Assembly: GCF_013393945.1 (NCBI RefSeq) | Contig: NZ_CP040297.1 | Coordinates: forward strand, 6,662,809 to 6,726,808 | Reading direction: 5' to 3' | Origin: Nostoc sp. TCL26-01 | GTDB lineage: Bacteria; Cyanobacteriota; Cyanobacteriia; Cyanobacteriales; Nostocaceae | Length of the DNA: 64,000 bases | In this document: positions 9,634-17,315 of the stretch, piece by piece | How the letters are laid out: the number at the start of each line of letters is the position of its first letter | Position numbering within the stretch: the first letter of the stretch is position 1 | Position numbers and translations under genes: made by a program | Notes under the pieces: generated by a model | Database searches by the model: none | What the model was told of the DNA's origin: nothing | The model's input: the letters and a program-made list of their open reading frames with translations, nothing else

Positions 9634-10173
9634 TTATCTAGACAAAGAAACGAAGTTAGCTGCACACGCTGTATTAAATGCACCGATAACAGCTACTGTT
9701 GTAGTAGGAGCTGCTGTCTCACAGGCTATTGCTACTGTCAATGCCTCAGAAGTAGCTCCATTTCCTAATTGTGTACCTACTAACCCATAGTAGGATTTAA
9801 GGGCATTTCTACTAGCTCGTCCTCTAAATTGGGCAACATTAGAAGCACTACTATTGTCAGTCTGGATATCATATGTAAAATTATCAGATGCTGTTCTAAT
9901 CCCTACTTGCAATTCAGAGAGGTCAGTGGCAAACCTTTGATATTCCAAGAAAAAGGCTTGTTGAGAACGGTTAACTGTACCTACGTAGTTTCTGGCTTCT
10001 GATTGTTTCGCTTTATTAACCTGGCCAAGTAGTGAAGGTAGGGCGATCGCAGCGAGTACACCGATAATAATTACTACTACTAGCAGTTCAATGAGGGTAA
10101 AACCTTCTTCTTCTCTGTTTTTGCGGTTGCTGAGGTGGTTAAGGAATTTAGCTTGTAGTTCTGGCTTGAGCAT
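9634..10173 (-). CDS. pilA: Type IV pilin (PilA-like major or hormogonium pilin)
   Basis: The start ATG at 10173 is preceded by CAGGAG at good spacing, which is why the longer frame from 10281 is not used. The 179-residue prepilin has a basic leader ending NRKNREEEG, cleaved by PilD before the F of GFTLIELLVVVIIIGVLAAI, the classic N-methylated hydrophobic helix. The globular part has IACETAAPTTTVAVIGAF and a final Cys pair (CET and NTAC) that could form the C-terminal disulfide loop. In Nostoc such pilins drive hormogonium gliding and DNA uptake; pilMNOQ for the same machine are at 34718-39834. The Thr/Ser/Ala-rich tail and the neighbouring transferase raise the possibility of glycosylation. 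Confidence 0.88.
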   Translation of the reverse strand: MLKPELQAKFLNHLSNRKNREEEGFTLIELLVVVIIIGVLAAIALPSLLGQVNKAKQSEARNYVGTVNRSQQAFFLEYQRFATDLSELQVGIRTASDNFTYDIQTDNSSASNVAQFRGRASRNALKSYYGLVGTQLGNGATSEALTVAIACETAAPTTTVAVIGAFNTACAANFVSLSR

Positions 10174-10206
10174 GGGTTTCTCCTGAAGTTTGGGGGTAAG
10201 TAGAGG

Positions 10207-10238
10207 GCGATGCCTGGGGCGGGCTACGCCTACGCTCT
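10207..10238. repeat. Short GC-rich dispersed repeat upstream of pilA
   Basis: The segment holding GGGCGGGCTACGCCTACGCT is a GC-rich block unlike its AT-rich surroundings and resembles short dispersed repeats common between Nostoc genes. It lies just upstream of the pilin start and was read through by the over-long open frame. Confidence 0.4.
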
Positions 10239-10368
10239 GTTCTAAAAGAAACTTACCCACTTGCGATCTGCGATCTATCACTTCAGTAAAAAAACTTTCT
10301 TGCTATTCACTTATTTACGTATATTTACTAGGCTGTCAATTTTGTTGTCATAGATTTTTCCTGCATAT

Positions 10369-11466
10369 TTATGGTTGTGGCCATATCCTATCCCCGGTTT
10401 TAGGATCGAAGATAAATAGGTGATGTAAGTCTAATTGTAAGGAAAGGCGATCGCCTGGATGTAGACGCATATCTCCGGCGACTTGCACGTTTAACAATAT
10501 GGTTGACTCTGGTAAGGAAACTCGGATTAAGGTTTCTCTCCCTAAAGGTTCGACTACTTTGACTTCTACTAGGAAGTTTTGAGTGGTGAGTTCTGAATCG
10601 GTGCTAATGGTGATGTGTTCTGGACGAATACCTAAATCGATGCTTTGTCCTGGACGTAGTGGTAAATTTTCTTTGATGAATGAGGGAATTGCTAATAATT
10701 GTCCATTGACATCAAAATTTTCATTTTTATAGATTGCAGGTAAAATATTCATCGGTGGACTGCCTAAGAAAGTTGCCACCATTTGATTAGCTGGAGAAGC
10801 ATAAATAGTCTGTGGATCACCAATTTGTTGAATCCTGCCGCCATTTAGTACGACAATTTTATCAGCCAAGGTCATAGCCTCGACCTGATCGTGGGTGACA
10901 TAGATAGTCGTCACACCAAATTGTTGATGTAATTGTTTTAATTCTGCTCTGGTATCATCTCGCAATTGGGCATCTAAATTAGATAAGGGTTCATCTAATA
11001 GAAATACTTGAGGTTCACGAGCGATCGCTCTCCCTAATGCTACCCGTTGTTGTTGTCCACCGGAAAGTTGTTTGGGTTTACGATCTAGGAGATGATCTAA
11101 AGACAGCGATCGCGCTACATTAATTACTCGTTCTTGAATAATTTTTGCGTCAACTTTCCGCATCTTTAACCCAAAGGCAATGTTTTCTGCCACCGTCATA
11201 TGGGGATAAAGGGCGTAATTTTGAAATACCATCGCTACATCGCGCTGTCTAGCGGGGATGTGATTGACCAAGCGATCGCCTATGTAGAGTTTACCGGATG
11301 TGGCAGTTTCTAAGCCGGCGATCGTTCGCAAGATTGTAGACTTGCCACAACCAGAAGGGCCTACTAAAACCCAAAATTCACCATCAGGAATTTCAAAGGT
11401 GATATCCTCTATCGCGGTGACGTTGTTAAATCGACGTTTGATATCTTCTAAATGAACTCTAGCCAT
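10369..11466 (-). CDS. Sugar ABC transporter ATP-binding protein (MalK/UgpC type)
   Basis: A 365-residue ATPase of the CUT1 class, which powers import of disaccharides or glycerol-phosphate. Walker A is GPSGCGKST (about residue 37), the signature is LSGGQQQRVALGRA, Walker B is VFLLDEPLSNLDAQLR, and the H-loop is TIYVTHDQ. The C-terminal third (from about 240) is the MalK-type OB/TOBE regulatory domain, with DLGIRPEHI. No permease genes are adjacent; such orphan ATPases often serve several sugar permeases. A CUT1 solute-binding lipoprotein at 33136-34434 could be one of its partners, but that link is only inference. Confidence 0.88.
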   Translation of the reverse strand: MARVHLEDIKRRFNNVTAIEDITFEIPDGEFWVLVGPSGCGKSTILRTIAGLETATSGKLYIGDRLVNHIPARQRDVAMVFQNYALYPHMTVAENIAFGLKMRKVDAKIIQERVINVARSLSLDHLLDRKPKQLSGGQQQRVALGRAIAREPQVFLLDEPLSNLDAQLRDDTRAELKQLHQQFGVTTIYVTHDQVEAMTLADKIVVLNGGRIQQIGDPQTIYASPANQMVATFLGSPPMNILPAIYKNENFDVNGQLLAIPSFIKENLPLRPGQSIDLGIRPEHITISTDSELTTQNFLVEVKVVEPLGRETLIRVSLPESTILLNVQVAGDMRLHPGDRLSLQLDLHHLFIFDPKTGDRIWPQP

Positions 11467-11531
11467 TGTCAGTCCCTTTGGGGAATTTCAAAATTCAAAA
11501 GGCTTGATTATGCAACTTAAAAGCAAGTTAG

Positions 11532-11729
11532 CTATCTAGGCAGTTGATTTTCCTGAGTAACTTTAATGAGAAATCTTAAAGCCTCATTAACAGCTTCAGC
11601 ATTAGAAAAAATTTCTGCCACATCAGGTTCTAAACGAATTACAATGTGACAAAAGCTTTTCCTTTCAGAACCAAACTTTCTCACTCTCAAGCTTTTTAAG
11701 TCATATTCTGATCTAAGCTGATATTCCAT
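11532..11729 (-). CDS. Small BrnA/CopG-like protein, possible antitoxin
   Basis: A 65-residue protein. The middle reads IVIRLEPDVAEIFSNAEAVN, like the strand plus helices of ribbon-helix-helix antitoxins of the BrnA type (RLDPDV...); a basic stretch YDLKSLRVRKFGSERKS precedes it. Its start overlaps the end of the HicB-like gene by 34 bases, so the two are translated from one message. I see no toxin gene in this pair. Function is not established. Confidence 0.5.
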   Translation of the reverse strand: MEYQLRSEYDLKSLRVRKFGSERKSFCHIVIRLEPDVAEIFSNAEAVNEALRFLIKVTQENQLPR

Positions 11730-11932
11730 TTCTGACTTACCTTAATATGATTGGGAATACTTTTGTTGATGTCAGTAGCCAAACATAACTCTATTACTTC
11801 TTTAATATTCTCTATTAGCTCATCAATTGTTTCTCCTTGGCTATAACAAGCTTGTAGCTGTGGAACTTCTCCAACATAGTACCCATCTTCATCTCGTTCG
11901 ATGATGACGTAAAATTCTTGATTATTAGTCAT
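11696..11932 (-). CDS. HicB-like (UPF0150) antitoxin-type protein
   Basis: A 78-residue protein with the HicB fold signature: FYVIIERDEDGYYVGEVPQL, then QACYSQGETIDELIENIKEV and a helix IELCLATD. HicB normally neutralises the small RNA-binding toxin HicA, but no HicA (short dsRBD-like protein) is beside it; instead a BrnA-like small gene overlaps its 3' end. Upstream are tandem TTAGTCA-type heptamers. It could be an orphan HicB with another regulatory role. Confidence 0.65.
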   Translation of the reverse strand: MTNNQEFYVIIERDEDGYYVGEVPQLQACYSQGETIDELIENIKEVIELCLATDINKSIPNHIKVSQKWNISLDQNMT

Positions 11933-11933
11933 T

Positions 11934-11985
11934 GGTCATTAGTTCTTAGTCCTTAGTCATTAGTCAATAGTCATTAGTCAATAGG
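11934..11985. repeat. Short tandemly repeated heptamers (TTAGTCA/ATAGTCA type)
   Basis: Imperfect 7-base units of the form TTAGTCA and AATAGTC run through this spacer between the HicB-like gene and gun4. Such heptamer arrays are characteristic of Nostoc intergenic DNA. Confidence 0.6.
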
Positions 11986-12054
11986 TAATAGGCAAGAGTC
12001 ATTATTTCTTCATTTTGAATTTTAAATTTTGAATTGATTTTGCACTCAGCACTC

Positions 12055-12771
12055 TCACTTAGACCAAGCCGGATGAGAAAATAATGAAGCAATTACTCGC
12101 ACCCCACGTAATTGATTCGAGAGGGGTAAATGACCTTTAGGCGCACTTAAATCCCAAATAAATTCATTGGGGTAGCGTGTCCAGTTGTTGCCATTTTTCC
12201 AACCAATTTTCGTCCAGAGATTGTCCCAATTTTTGCCAAGGCTTAACCAAAGTTCTCGCTGTACCGAGAAGCCAAACTTACCTTCAGAATGGACTAACCA
12301 CAAATTATTAATGGTTTGTAAGTCTACAATAGGGGAATTGTCTACTTCTGTAAAATACAGCCATTTTCTTTTTACAGCCATTGGCCCGGCTAGTTCGCAC
12401 ATGATTTCGATAGTTGTGCGATCGGCTGCTTGGAAATCCTGAGTTGCTAGTAACTGTTGCAAAGGATTGTAATTAATCCCGCAACTGGATTTTAAGGGTA
12501 CAATGCCTTCAGGAAAATTATTTTGCAAAAATTCTTGGGCTTTGGGTGCATCAGAGTTATAAAGGATCTGGTAGACTTTGCCATCAATCCAAGTCGCTGG
12601 GCTATCACGACGTTTCAGTAAAAAGTCCATTAACACATCTAACCCTTCATTACCCAAGTCAGCTAATTGTGGGATGATTTGTTGTTGGACTTGAGTAGAC
12701 CCAGCGATTAACCGTTGTCTGAGGGAGTCGATGTCATTTGCAGTGCCTGATACAATCATTGGGTCTGTCAT
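12055..12771 (-). CDS. gun4: GUN4, tetrapyrrole-binding activator of Mg-chelatase
   Basis: GUN4 binds protoporphyrin IX and Mg-protoporphyrin and stimulates magnesium chelatase at the first committed step of chlorophyll synthesis. The start chosen is the ATG at 12771, giving 238 residues (MTDPMIVSGTANDIDSLRQR), close to the known cyanobacterial length; the frame continues upstream to 12930 but that part is unlike the family. The N-terminal half is the helical domain (LADLGNEGLDVLMDFLLKRR). The C-terminal half is the porphyrin-binding core, with YNPLQQLLATQDFQAADRTT, the conserved W of NNLWLVHSEGKFGFSVQREL, and WTRYPNEFIWDLSAPKGHLP. It is transcribed away from icd. Confidence 0.93.
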   Translation of the reverse strand: MTDPMIVSGTANDIDSLRQRLIAGSTQVQQQIIPQLADLGNEGLDVLMDFLLKRRDSPATWIDGKVYQILYNSDAPKAQEFLQNNFPEGIVPLKSSCGINYNPLQQLLATQDFQAADRTTIEIMCELAGPMAVKRKWLYFTEVDNSPIVDLQTINNLWLVHSEGKFGFSVQRELWLSLGKNWDNLWTKIGWKNGNNWTRYPNEFIWDLSAPKGHLPLSNQLRGVRVIASLFSHPAWSK

Positions 12772-13118
12772 GCCATTACTCGTTTTAGCGGGAGCGTGAA
12801 AAAGCGATTGCCTATCTGGTGTTCTTTTTAGTGAAGCACTGATAGCGAAAAGTAGTTTACTATTTTTGATCGTACAAAATTGCGGCAGTTTCACGGCCAT
12901 CCTATAACTAAATCCGCAAATGCTGTACAAGAAGAATAGGGGGAAGTCTGCTAAATCAGGGACTGGGGATAGGGGATCGGGGACTGGGTATATAGAGGAG
13001 AGACAAGAAAATTTTAGATTTTGGATTTTAGTTACAAATCCAAAGTTGAATTACCCAGTCCCTAGTCCCCAGTTCCTAATCCCCAATACACAATGTATCT
13101 TTGTGGAGTGTGTGAAAT
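12772..13118. other. Divergent intergenic region between gun4 and icd
   Basis: These 347 bases must hold the promoters of gun4 (leftward) and icd (rightward). The dominant feature is an imperfect long inverted repeat: the G-rich block 12959-12990 is complementary to the C-rich block 13052-13085, with about 60 bases between. I looked for a GTA-N8-TAC NtcA site and did not find an exact one. Confidence 0.6.
12959..13085. repeat. Long imperfect inverted repeat upstream of icd
   Basis: Arm one (12959-12990) ends GGGGACTGGGTA; arm two (13052-13085) begins TACCCAGTCCCTAGTCCCC. The arms pair over about 30 bases with a few mismatches. Each arm is itself built from GGGGACT-type short tandem units. 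It ends 33 bases before the icd start. Confidence 0.6.
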
Positions 13119-14540
13119 ATGTACGAAAAGATTACCCCCCCTACAAGTGGAGCAAAAATCACCTTCAAAAATGGTGAGCCGATTGTACCGGATAATCCTA
13201 TTATTCCTTTTATTCGGGGCGATGGAACGGGAATTGATATTTGGCCAGCTACGCAAAAAGTCTTGGATGCAGCAGTAGCTAAGGCGTATCAAGGTAAGCG
13301 ACAAATTAGCTGGTTTAAGGTTTACGCTGGGGATGAAGCTTGTGATTTATACGGTACTTATCAGTATTTACCACAGGATACTCTCACGGCAATTGAAGAG
13401 TATGGCATAGCGATTAAAGGGCCTTTGACTACCCCTGTGGGTGGTGGGATTCGTTCTTTAAATGTGGCACTCAGACAAATTTTTGACTTGTATGCTTGTG
13501 TGCGTCCTTGCCGTTATTACGCTGGTACGCCATCACCCCACAAAAACCCCGAAAAGCTGGATGTGATTGTTTATCGGGAAAATACGGAAGATATTTATCT
13601 GGGGATTGAATGGAAGCAGGGTAGTGAAATAGGCGATCGCCTAATCTCTATCCTCAATAAAGAACTCATCCCCGCCACCCCAGAACACGGTAAAAAGCAA
13701 ATTCCCCTGGATGCTGGTATAGGGATTAAACCTATCAGCAAAAGTGGTTCCCAGCGTCTTGTACGTCGGGCAATTAAACACGCCTTGCAACTCCCCAAAG
13801 ACAAGCAACAGGTGACTTTGGTGCATAAGGGTAACATCATGAAGTACACCGAAGGCGCTTTCCGCGATTGGGGTTATGAACTGGCGACCACAGAATTTCG
13901 CCAAGAGACTGTCACAGAACGGGAATCTTGGATTTTGAGCAACAAGGAAAAAAACCCGAATATTTCCTTGGAAGAAAACGCCCGTCAAATTGATCCTGGA
14001 TTTGATGCCTTGACAGAAGAGAAAAAAGCGCAAATTGTCAAGGAAGTTGAAACAGTTCTTAACTCAATTTGGTCAACCCACGGTGAAGGTAAGTGGAAAG
14101 ACAAAATTTTAGTTAATGACCGGATTGCTGACAGTATTTTTCAACAAATCCAAACCAGACCAGATGAGTATTCGATTCTGGCGACAATGAACTTGAACGG
14201 TGATTATTTGTCTGATGCGGCGGCTGCCATTGTTGGTGGCTTAGGTATGGGGCCTGGGGCAAATATTGGCGATGCTTGTGCAGTTTTTGAAGCTACCCAC
14301 GGTACAGCACCCAAACACGCCGGCTTGGACAAGATTAACCCTGGCTCGGTGATTTTGTCTGGGGTGATGATGCTGGAATATATGGGTTGGCAAGAAGCTG
14401 CGGACTTAGTGAAGAAAGGTTTAGGAGATGCGATCGCTAACTCTCAAGTCACCTACGATTTAGCTAGATTGCTCGAACCACCAGTTGAACCACTCAAATG
14501 TTCTGAATTTGCCAACGCAATTATCAAACATTTCGGTTAA
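13119..14540 (+). CDS. icd: NADP-dependent isocitrate dehydrogenase
   Basis: Converts isocitrate to 2-oxoglutarate, the carbon skeleton for ammonium assimilation and the nitrogen-status signal in cyanobacteria. The 473-residue protein matches the cyanobacterial Icd type: IIPFIRGDGTGIDIWPATQK, the substrate loop GPLTTPVGGGIRSLNVALRQ, RPCRYYAGTPSPHKNPEKLD, VYRENTEDIYLGIEW, the catalytic KGNIMKYTEGAF, and the adenine-binding FEATHGTAPKHAGLDKINPG. It carries the ~50-residue insertion (SNKEKNPNISLEENARQIDP and following) typical of cyanobacterial enzymes. It is monocistronic, followed by a hairpin terminator. Confidence 0.96.
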   Translation: MYEKITPPTSGAKITFKNGEPIVPDNPIIPFIRGDGTGIDIWPATQKVLDAAVAKAYQGKRQISWFKVYAGDEACDLYGTYQYLPQDTLTAIEEYGIAIKGPLTTPVGGGIRSLNVALRQIFDLYACVRPCRYYAGTPSPHKNPEKLDVIVYRENTEDIYLGIEWKQGSEIGDRLISILNKELIPATPEHGKKQIPLDAGIGIKPISKSGSQRLVRRAIKHALQLPKDKQQVTLVHKGNIMKYTEGAFRDWGYELATTEFRQETVTERESWILSNKEKNPNISLEENARQIDPGFDALTEEKKAQIVKEVETVLNSIWSTHGEGKWKDKILVNDRIADSIFQQIQTRPDEYSILATMNLNGDYLSDAAAAIVGGLGMGPGANIGDACAVFEATHGTAPKHAGLDKINPGSVILSGVMMLEYMGWQEAADLVKKGLGDAIANSQVTYDLARLLEPPVEPLKCSEFANAIIKHFG

Positions 14541-14553
14541 TTTCAATTAATTA

Positions 14554-14578
14554 TTAGGATGGGGTTTCCCCGTCCTAA
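14554..14578 (+). terminator. Hairpin terminator after icd
   Basis: TTAGGATGGGG (14554-14564) pairs with CCCCGTCCTAA (14568-14578), one T-G pair, 3-base loop. It lies 14 bases after the icd stop; no long T run follows, so its strength is uncertain. Confidence 0.5.
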
Positions 14579-14626
14579 CAGCTATTCATCTGTAATTTTT
14601 TGCAACTTATAGCCTGAGTTAGCATT

Positions 14627-15121
14627 TCATTCTTGAATCTCCTCTCTCAAAATCTGGGCTAATAAATTTGGTGCAATGCGAAAACCAGCTTCTTCCCTTA
14701 ACTGATTAATCACTGCGGGGAGTGAAGACACCAAACCAAGACGTGATGCACGTATAACTACACCTAATATTCCTGTTACTTTTAAACCCAGACTTTTAGC
14801 AATTCTTCTCCCATCTCGTTCATCCAAAAGTATCCAATCTGCACCTAGCAATAACGCAAGTGCAATTGCTTCCGCCTCGCCTCTATCTAAATCTCGCTGT
14901 AGTAACTCCACCAAGGATGGATTTTCTATATCTTGCACCTGAACCCATCCAGAGGCTATTGCCTGACGCAGTTGTGCAGAACCCGGTAGCTTTTCCTCTA
15001 CTCGCAATTCCGCCAACACAGCTTTTGGTATCAGTATCTCGCCAAATTGCTGGCGTAATAAGTCTAGCTGATCTATGATTGCTAGATTCAACAGTGGCGA
15101 AGTGTTACTGACCACTGGCAT
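14627..15121 (-). CDS. PIN-domain ribonuclease toxin (DUF3368)
   Basis: A 164-residue PIN-like protein of the DUF3368 group. It starts MPVVSNTSPLLNLAIIDQLD with the first catalytic Asp replaced by the SNTSPL motif usual in this group; acidic residues follow in LDRGEAEAIALALLLGADWI and LLDERDGRR. It would cleave RNA when its partner is absent. Its start overlaps the upstream UPF0175 gene by 17 bases, the standard antitoxin-first arrangement. Confidence 0.82.
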   Translation of the reverse strand: MPVVSNTSPLLNLAIIDQLDLLRQQFGEILIPKAVLAELRVEEKLPGSAQLRQAIASGWVQVQDIENPSLVELLQRDLDRGEAEAIALALLLGADWILLDERDGRRIAKSLGLKVTGILGVVIRASRLGLVSSLPAVINQLREEAGFRIAPNLLAQILREEIQE

Positions 15122-15359
15122 AGTTTAAATCATCCTCTAATTCTTCCAAGTCATAGTGCCGATTAATGCTTCGATTTCCTAATAATTGACCAAATTCATA
15201 CTTTCCCATACGAGCTAGTTCTCTAGCCTTACCAAAAGATAATAACTCTTGGCTATAGAGAGCCAGTGCTAGTTCAACTAATAGTTCCTGTTCTATACGC
15301 TTTTCTGGTAGTCGAATTGCTGAAAGCACGGAGTCAGGAATAGACAGTTGCATACTCAT
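15105..15359 (-). CDS. UPF0175 antitoxin
   Basis: An 84-residue protein of the UPF0175 family: IPDSVLSAIRLPEKRIEQEL, LALALYSQELLSFGKARELA and MGKYEFGQLLGNRSI, the last two forming the helix-turn-helix-like part. It is the upstream partner of the overlapping DUF3368 PIN toxin and probably both neutralises it and represses the operon. Confidence 0.82.
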   Translation of the reverse strand: MSMQLSIPDSVLSAIRLPEKRIEQELLVELALALYSQELLSFGKARELARMGKYEFGQLLGNRSINRHYDLEELEDDLNYASGQ

Positions 15360-15685
15360 ATTTTTGACCCATTAACTAGTTAAATTGCTCATGTTTTGAT
15401 GATTTATGAAAATCCGAATGGGATAATCTTGCCTGTCTACACTCTAGACATACAAGCAACAAATTGTAATATGCGTTAACTCATGTTAAACTTAAAGTCA
15501 TTCTTCAGCTTTAGTGAAGCTTTTTGAATTATGCCATTTAAAAGCGACTCATATCACTAGTTATGTATAATGACTCTAAGTTAAATTTAAAATTCTTAAC
15601 AACGACTCTAGATATATTCCAAAATTAATCTAGATATCTCGAATTTAATTTATCATTAAAATATACTTTTCATGAGTATATAGTT
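15360..15685. other. AT-rich divergent intergenic region
   Basis: These 326 bases separate the toxin-antitoxin operon (leftward) from a Uma2 gene (rightward). They contain a short hairpin AGCTT-TAGTG-AAGCT followed by T (about 15511-15526) and several CTAGATAT-type words. I see no gene, RNA or clear promoter that I can defend. Confidence 0.4.
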
Positions 15686-16234
15686 ATGGTTATCACCACG
15701 GTTAGAGAAAATATATCAACAGAATATTCCTTAGAAAATTGGTTGCAAAGTCCCCTAGAAGGTACAGAATGGGTAAATGGGGAATTATTGGAGAAAGAAG
15801 AAGTGACGTTGAAACATAGCCGCATACAGGGGAACTTGTACTTTTACTGGCGAAATTACAAAGACGCTAGTGGACAAGGTGGAGAAGTGTATACAGAAGT
15901 ACCCTGTCTGACTAATAAACAAGGTCGTCGTCCTGATGTAGCTTATCTGACCCCAGAACTGATGCAGCAGTTTGGTGAACCTGCGGTTTTACCTCAAAGT
16001 TTCCCTCTCGTAGCAGAGATTATTTCCCCTACAGATTTAGCAGAAGATATGATTGCTAAATCTCAAGAATATTTGCAATCTGGAAGTACAGAAGTTTGGT
16101 TAGTGTTTCCCGAAAATCGCTGGATTATTGTCATTACTAAAACTCAGCGACTTGTGTTTATTGATGGTGAATTAGTGCATACTCAAACTGTGCTTACAGG
16201 ATTTAATGTTGCGGTAGATGAATTGTTAGCTTAA
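15686..16234 (+). CDS. Uma2-family putative restriction endonuclease (DUF820)
   Basis: A 182-residue Uma2 protein, the second in this window and clearly different in sequence from the one at 6612. Core motifs: GRRPDVAYLTPEL, PLVAEIISPTDLAEDMIAKS and the helix QEYLQSGSTEVWLVFPENR, forming the predicted PD-(D/E)XK active site. It begins with the variant N-terminus LENWLQSPLEGTEWVNGELL, common in cyanobacterial members. It is not coupled to a neighbour. Confidence 0.8.
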   Translation: MVITTVRENISTEYSLENWLQSPLEGTEWVNGELLEKEEVTLKHSRIQGNLYFYWRNYKDASGQGGEVYTEVPCLTNKQGRRPDVAYLTPELMQQFGEPAVLPQSFPLVAEIISPTDLAEDMIAKSQEYLQSGSTEVWLVFPENRWIIVITKTQRLVFIDGELVHTQTVLTGFNVAVDELLA

Positions 16235-16409
16235 GGAAAATTTTTAGTCACTTATCTGCTTTATATATATTACTCGCTGCTTGTTACCCTATAAGTAGTA
16301 AGCATAGAAAATTCAAAATAACAATCCCCATAAGTTAAAAATCCTACTAGTAAAATACGGCATAAAATAAAAACGGATGAAAACTTCGTAAATTGGTGCA
16401 GAACCCGTT

Positions 16410-17138
16410 ATGACTTTTAATCGTAGACATTTTTTATTTTTACTAAGTGCAGGTACAGGTACTTTAGCACTAGCACCTTTGGCTTGTGCAGAAACTCCTG
16501 CTAATAATAAGGCAACAAGAGCTATTGAGCTACCACCTTTACCATATGCTTATGAGGCACTGGAACCACACATCGATAAAAAAACGATGCAGTTTCACCA
16601 TGATAAGCATCATGCTACTTATGTTAAAAACTTAAATGCAGCCCTAGAGAAATACCCAAAACTTAAAGAAAAAACAGTTGAACAACTAATCAGCAACATC
16701 GACAATCTGCCAGCAGATGTGCGTAACACAATCAGGAATAATGGTGGTGGTCATGTCAACCACTCGATGTTCTGGAAGATTATGAAACCTCAAGGTGGTG
16801 GAGAACCCACAGGAGCGATCGCTACTGCAATTAATCGCAATTTTAGCAATTTTGCAGCATTCAAAAAACAATTTAACGAAGCTGGTGCAAGTCGCTTTGG
16901 TAGTGGCTGGGTGTGGTTGGTACTGAACAAAAATGGCAAGCTAGAAATTACCACTACAGCTAATCAAGATAATCCCATCAGTGAAGGGAAATATCCCATT
17001 TTCGGAAATGACGTATGGGAACACGCTTATTATCTCAATTATCAAAACCGTCGCGCTGACTATCTAGAAGCTTGGTGGAATGTTGTTAATTGGGACGAAA
17101 TTAATAAGCGGTTTGCCGATGCTAGTAAATTGGTCTAA
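16410..17138 (+). CDS. sodA: Exported manganese superoxide dismutase
   Basis: Converts superoxide to oxygen and peroxide. The 242-residue protein has an export signal of ~30 residues, NRRHFLFLLSAGTGTLALAP, with a twin-arginine motif, then the SOD fold. Metal ligands are visible: His in MQFHHDKHHATYV, His in GGHVNHSMFW, and Asp and His in NDVWEHAYYLNYQNRRADYL. The Mn type is indicated by Gly-Gly before HVNH and by Gln in TANQDNPI, where iron enzymes place their Gln elsewhere. The segment LAPLACAET could be a signal peptidase site (ACA-E) or a poor lipobox. Anabaena MnSOD is known to be membrane-associated, consistent with this signal. Confidence 0.93.
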   Translation: MTFNRRHFLFLLSAGTGTLALAPLACAETPANNKATRAIELPPLPYAYEALEPHIDKKTMQFHHDKHHATYVKNLNAALEKYPKLKEKTVEQLISNIDNLPADVRNTIRNNGGGHVNHSMFWKIMKPQGGGEPTGAIATAINRNFSNFAAFKKQFNEAGASRFGSGWVWLVLNKNGKLEITTTANQDNPISEGKYPIFGNDVWEHAYYLNYQNRRADYLEAWWNVVNWDEINKRFADASKLV

Positions 17139-17147
17139 GTAATCTTA

Positions 17148-17187
17148 AGATATTAAGAAACGTTGTAAATAACGTCTCTTAATATCT
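17148..17187 (+). terminator. Strong hairpin after sodA
   Basis: AGATATTAAGAAACGTT (17148-17164) pairs with AACGTCTCTTAATATCT (17171-17187) at 16 of 17 positions around a 6-base loop. It starts 10 bases after the sodA stop. Confidence 0.6.
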
Positions 17188-17315
17188 GGACAAAATTTCT
17201 CTAGAACAAATAAAAAAAATCTGGGCAAATCACTGTTAGATTTTACTAGCTTGCCTGACTTGACTCAGTTGATTAGACGCACACTAAATAAAATATCCTT
17301 TAAAACTTATAATCA

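Noticed and set aside
10174..10281. N-terminal extension of the pilin frame
   Set aside because: The ATG at 10173 has a clear AGGAG site and gives a normal prepilin leader; the extension translates a GC-rich dispersed repeat.
12772..12930. Upstream extension of gun4
   Set aside because: The extra 53 residues do not resemble the family; the start at 12771 gives the usual length.
13021..13118. NtcA box upstream of icd
   Set aside because: icd is NtcA-controlled in some cyanobacteria, but no exact GTA-N8-TAC with a suitable -10 could be read here.
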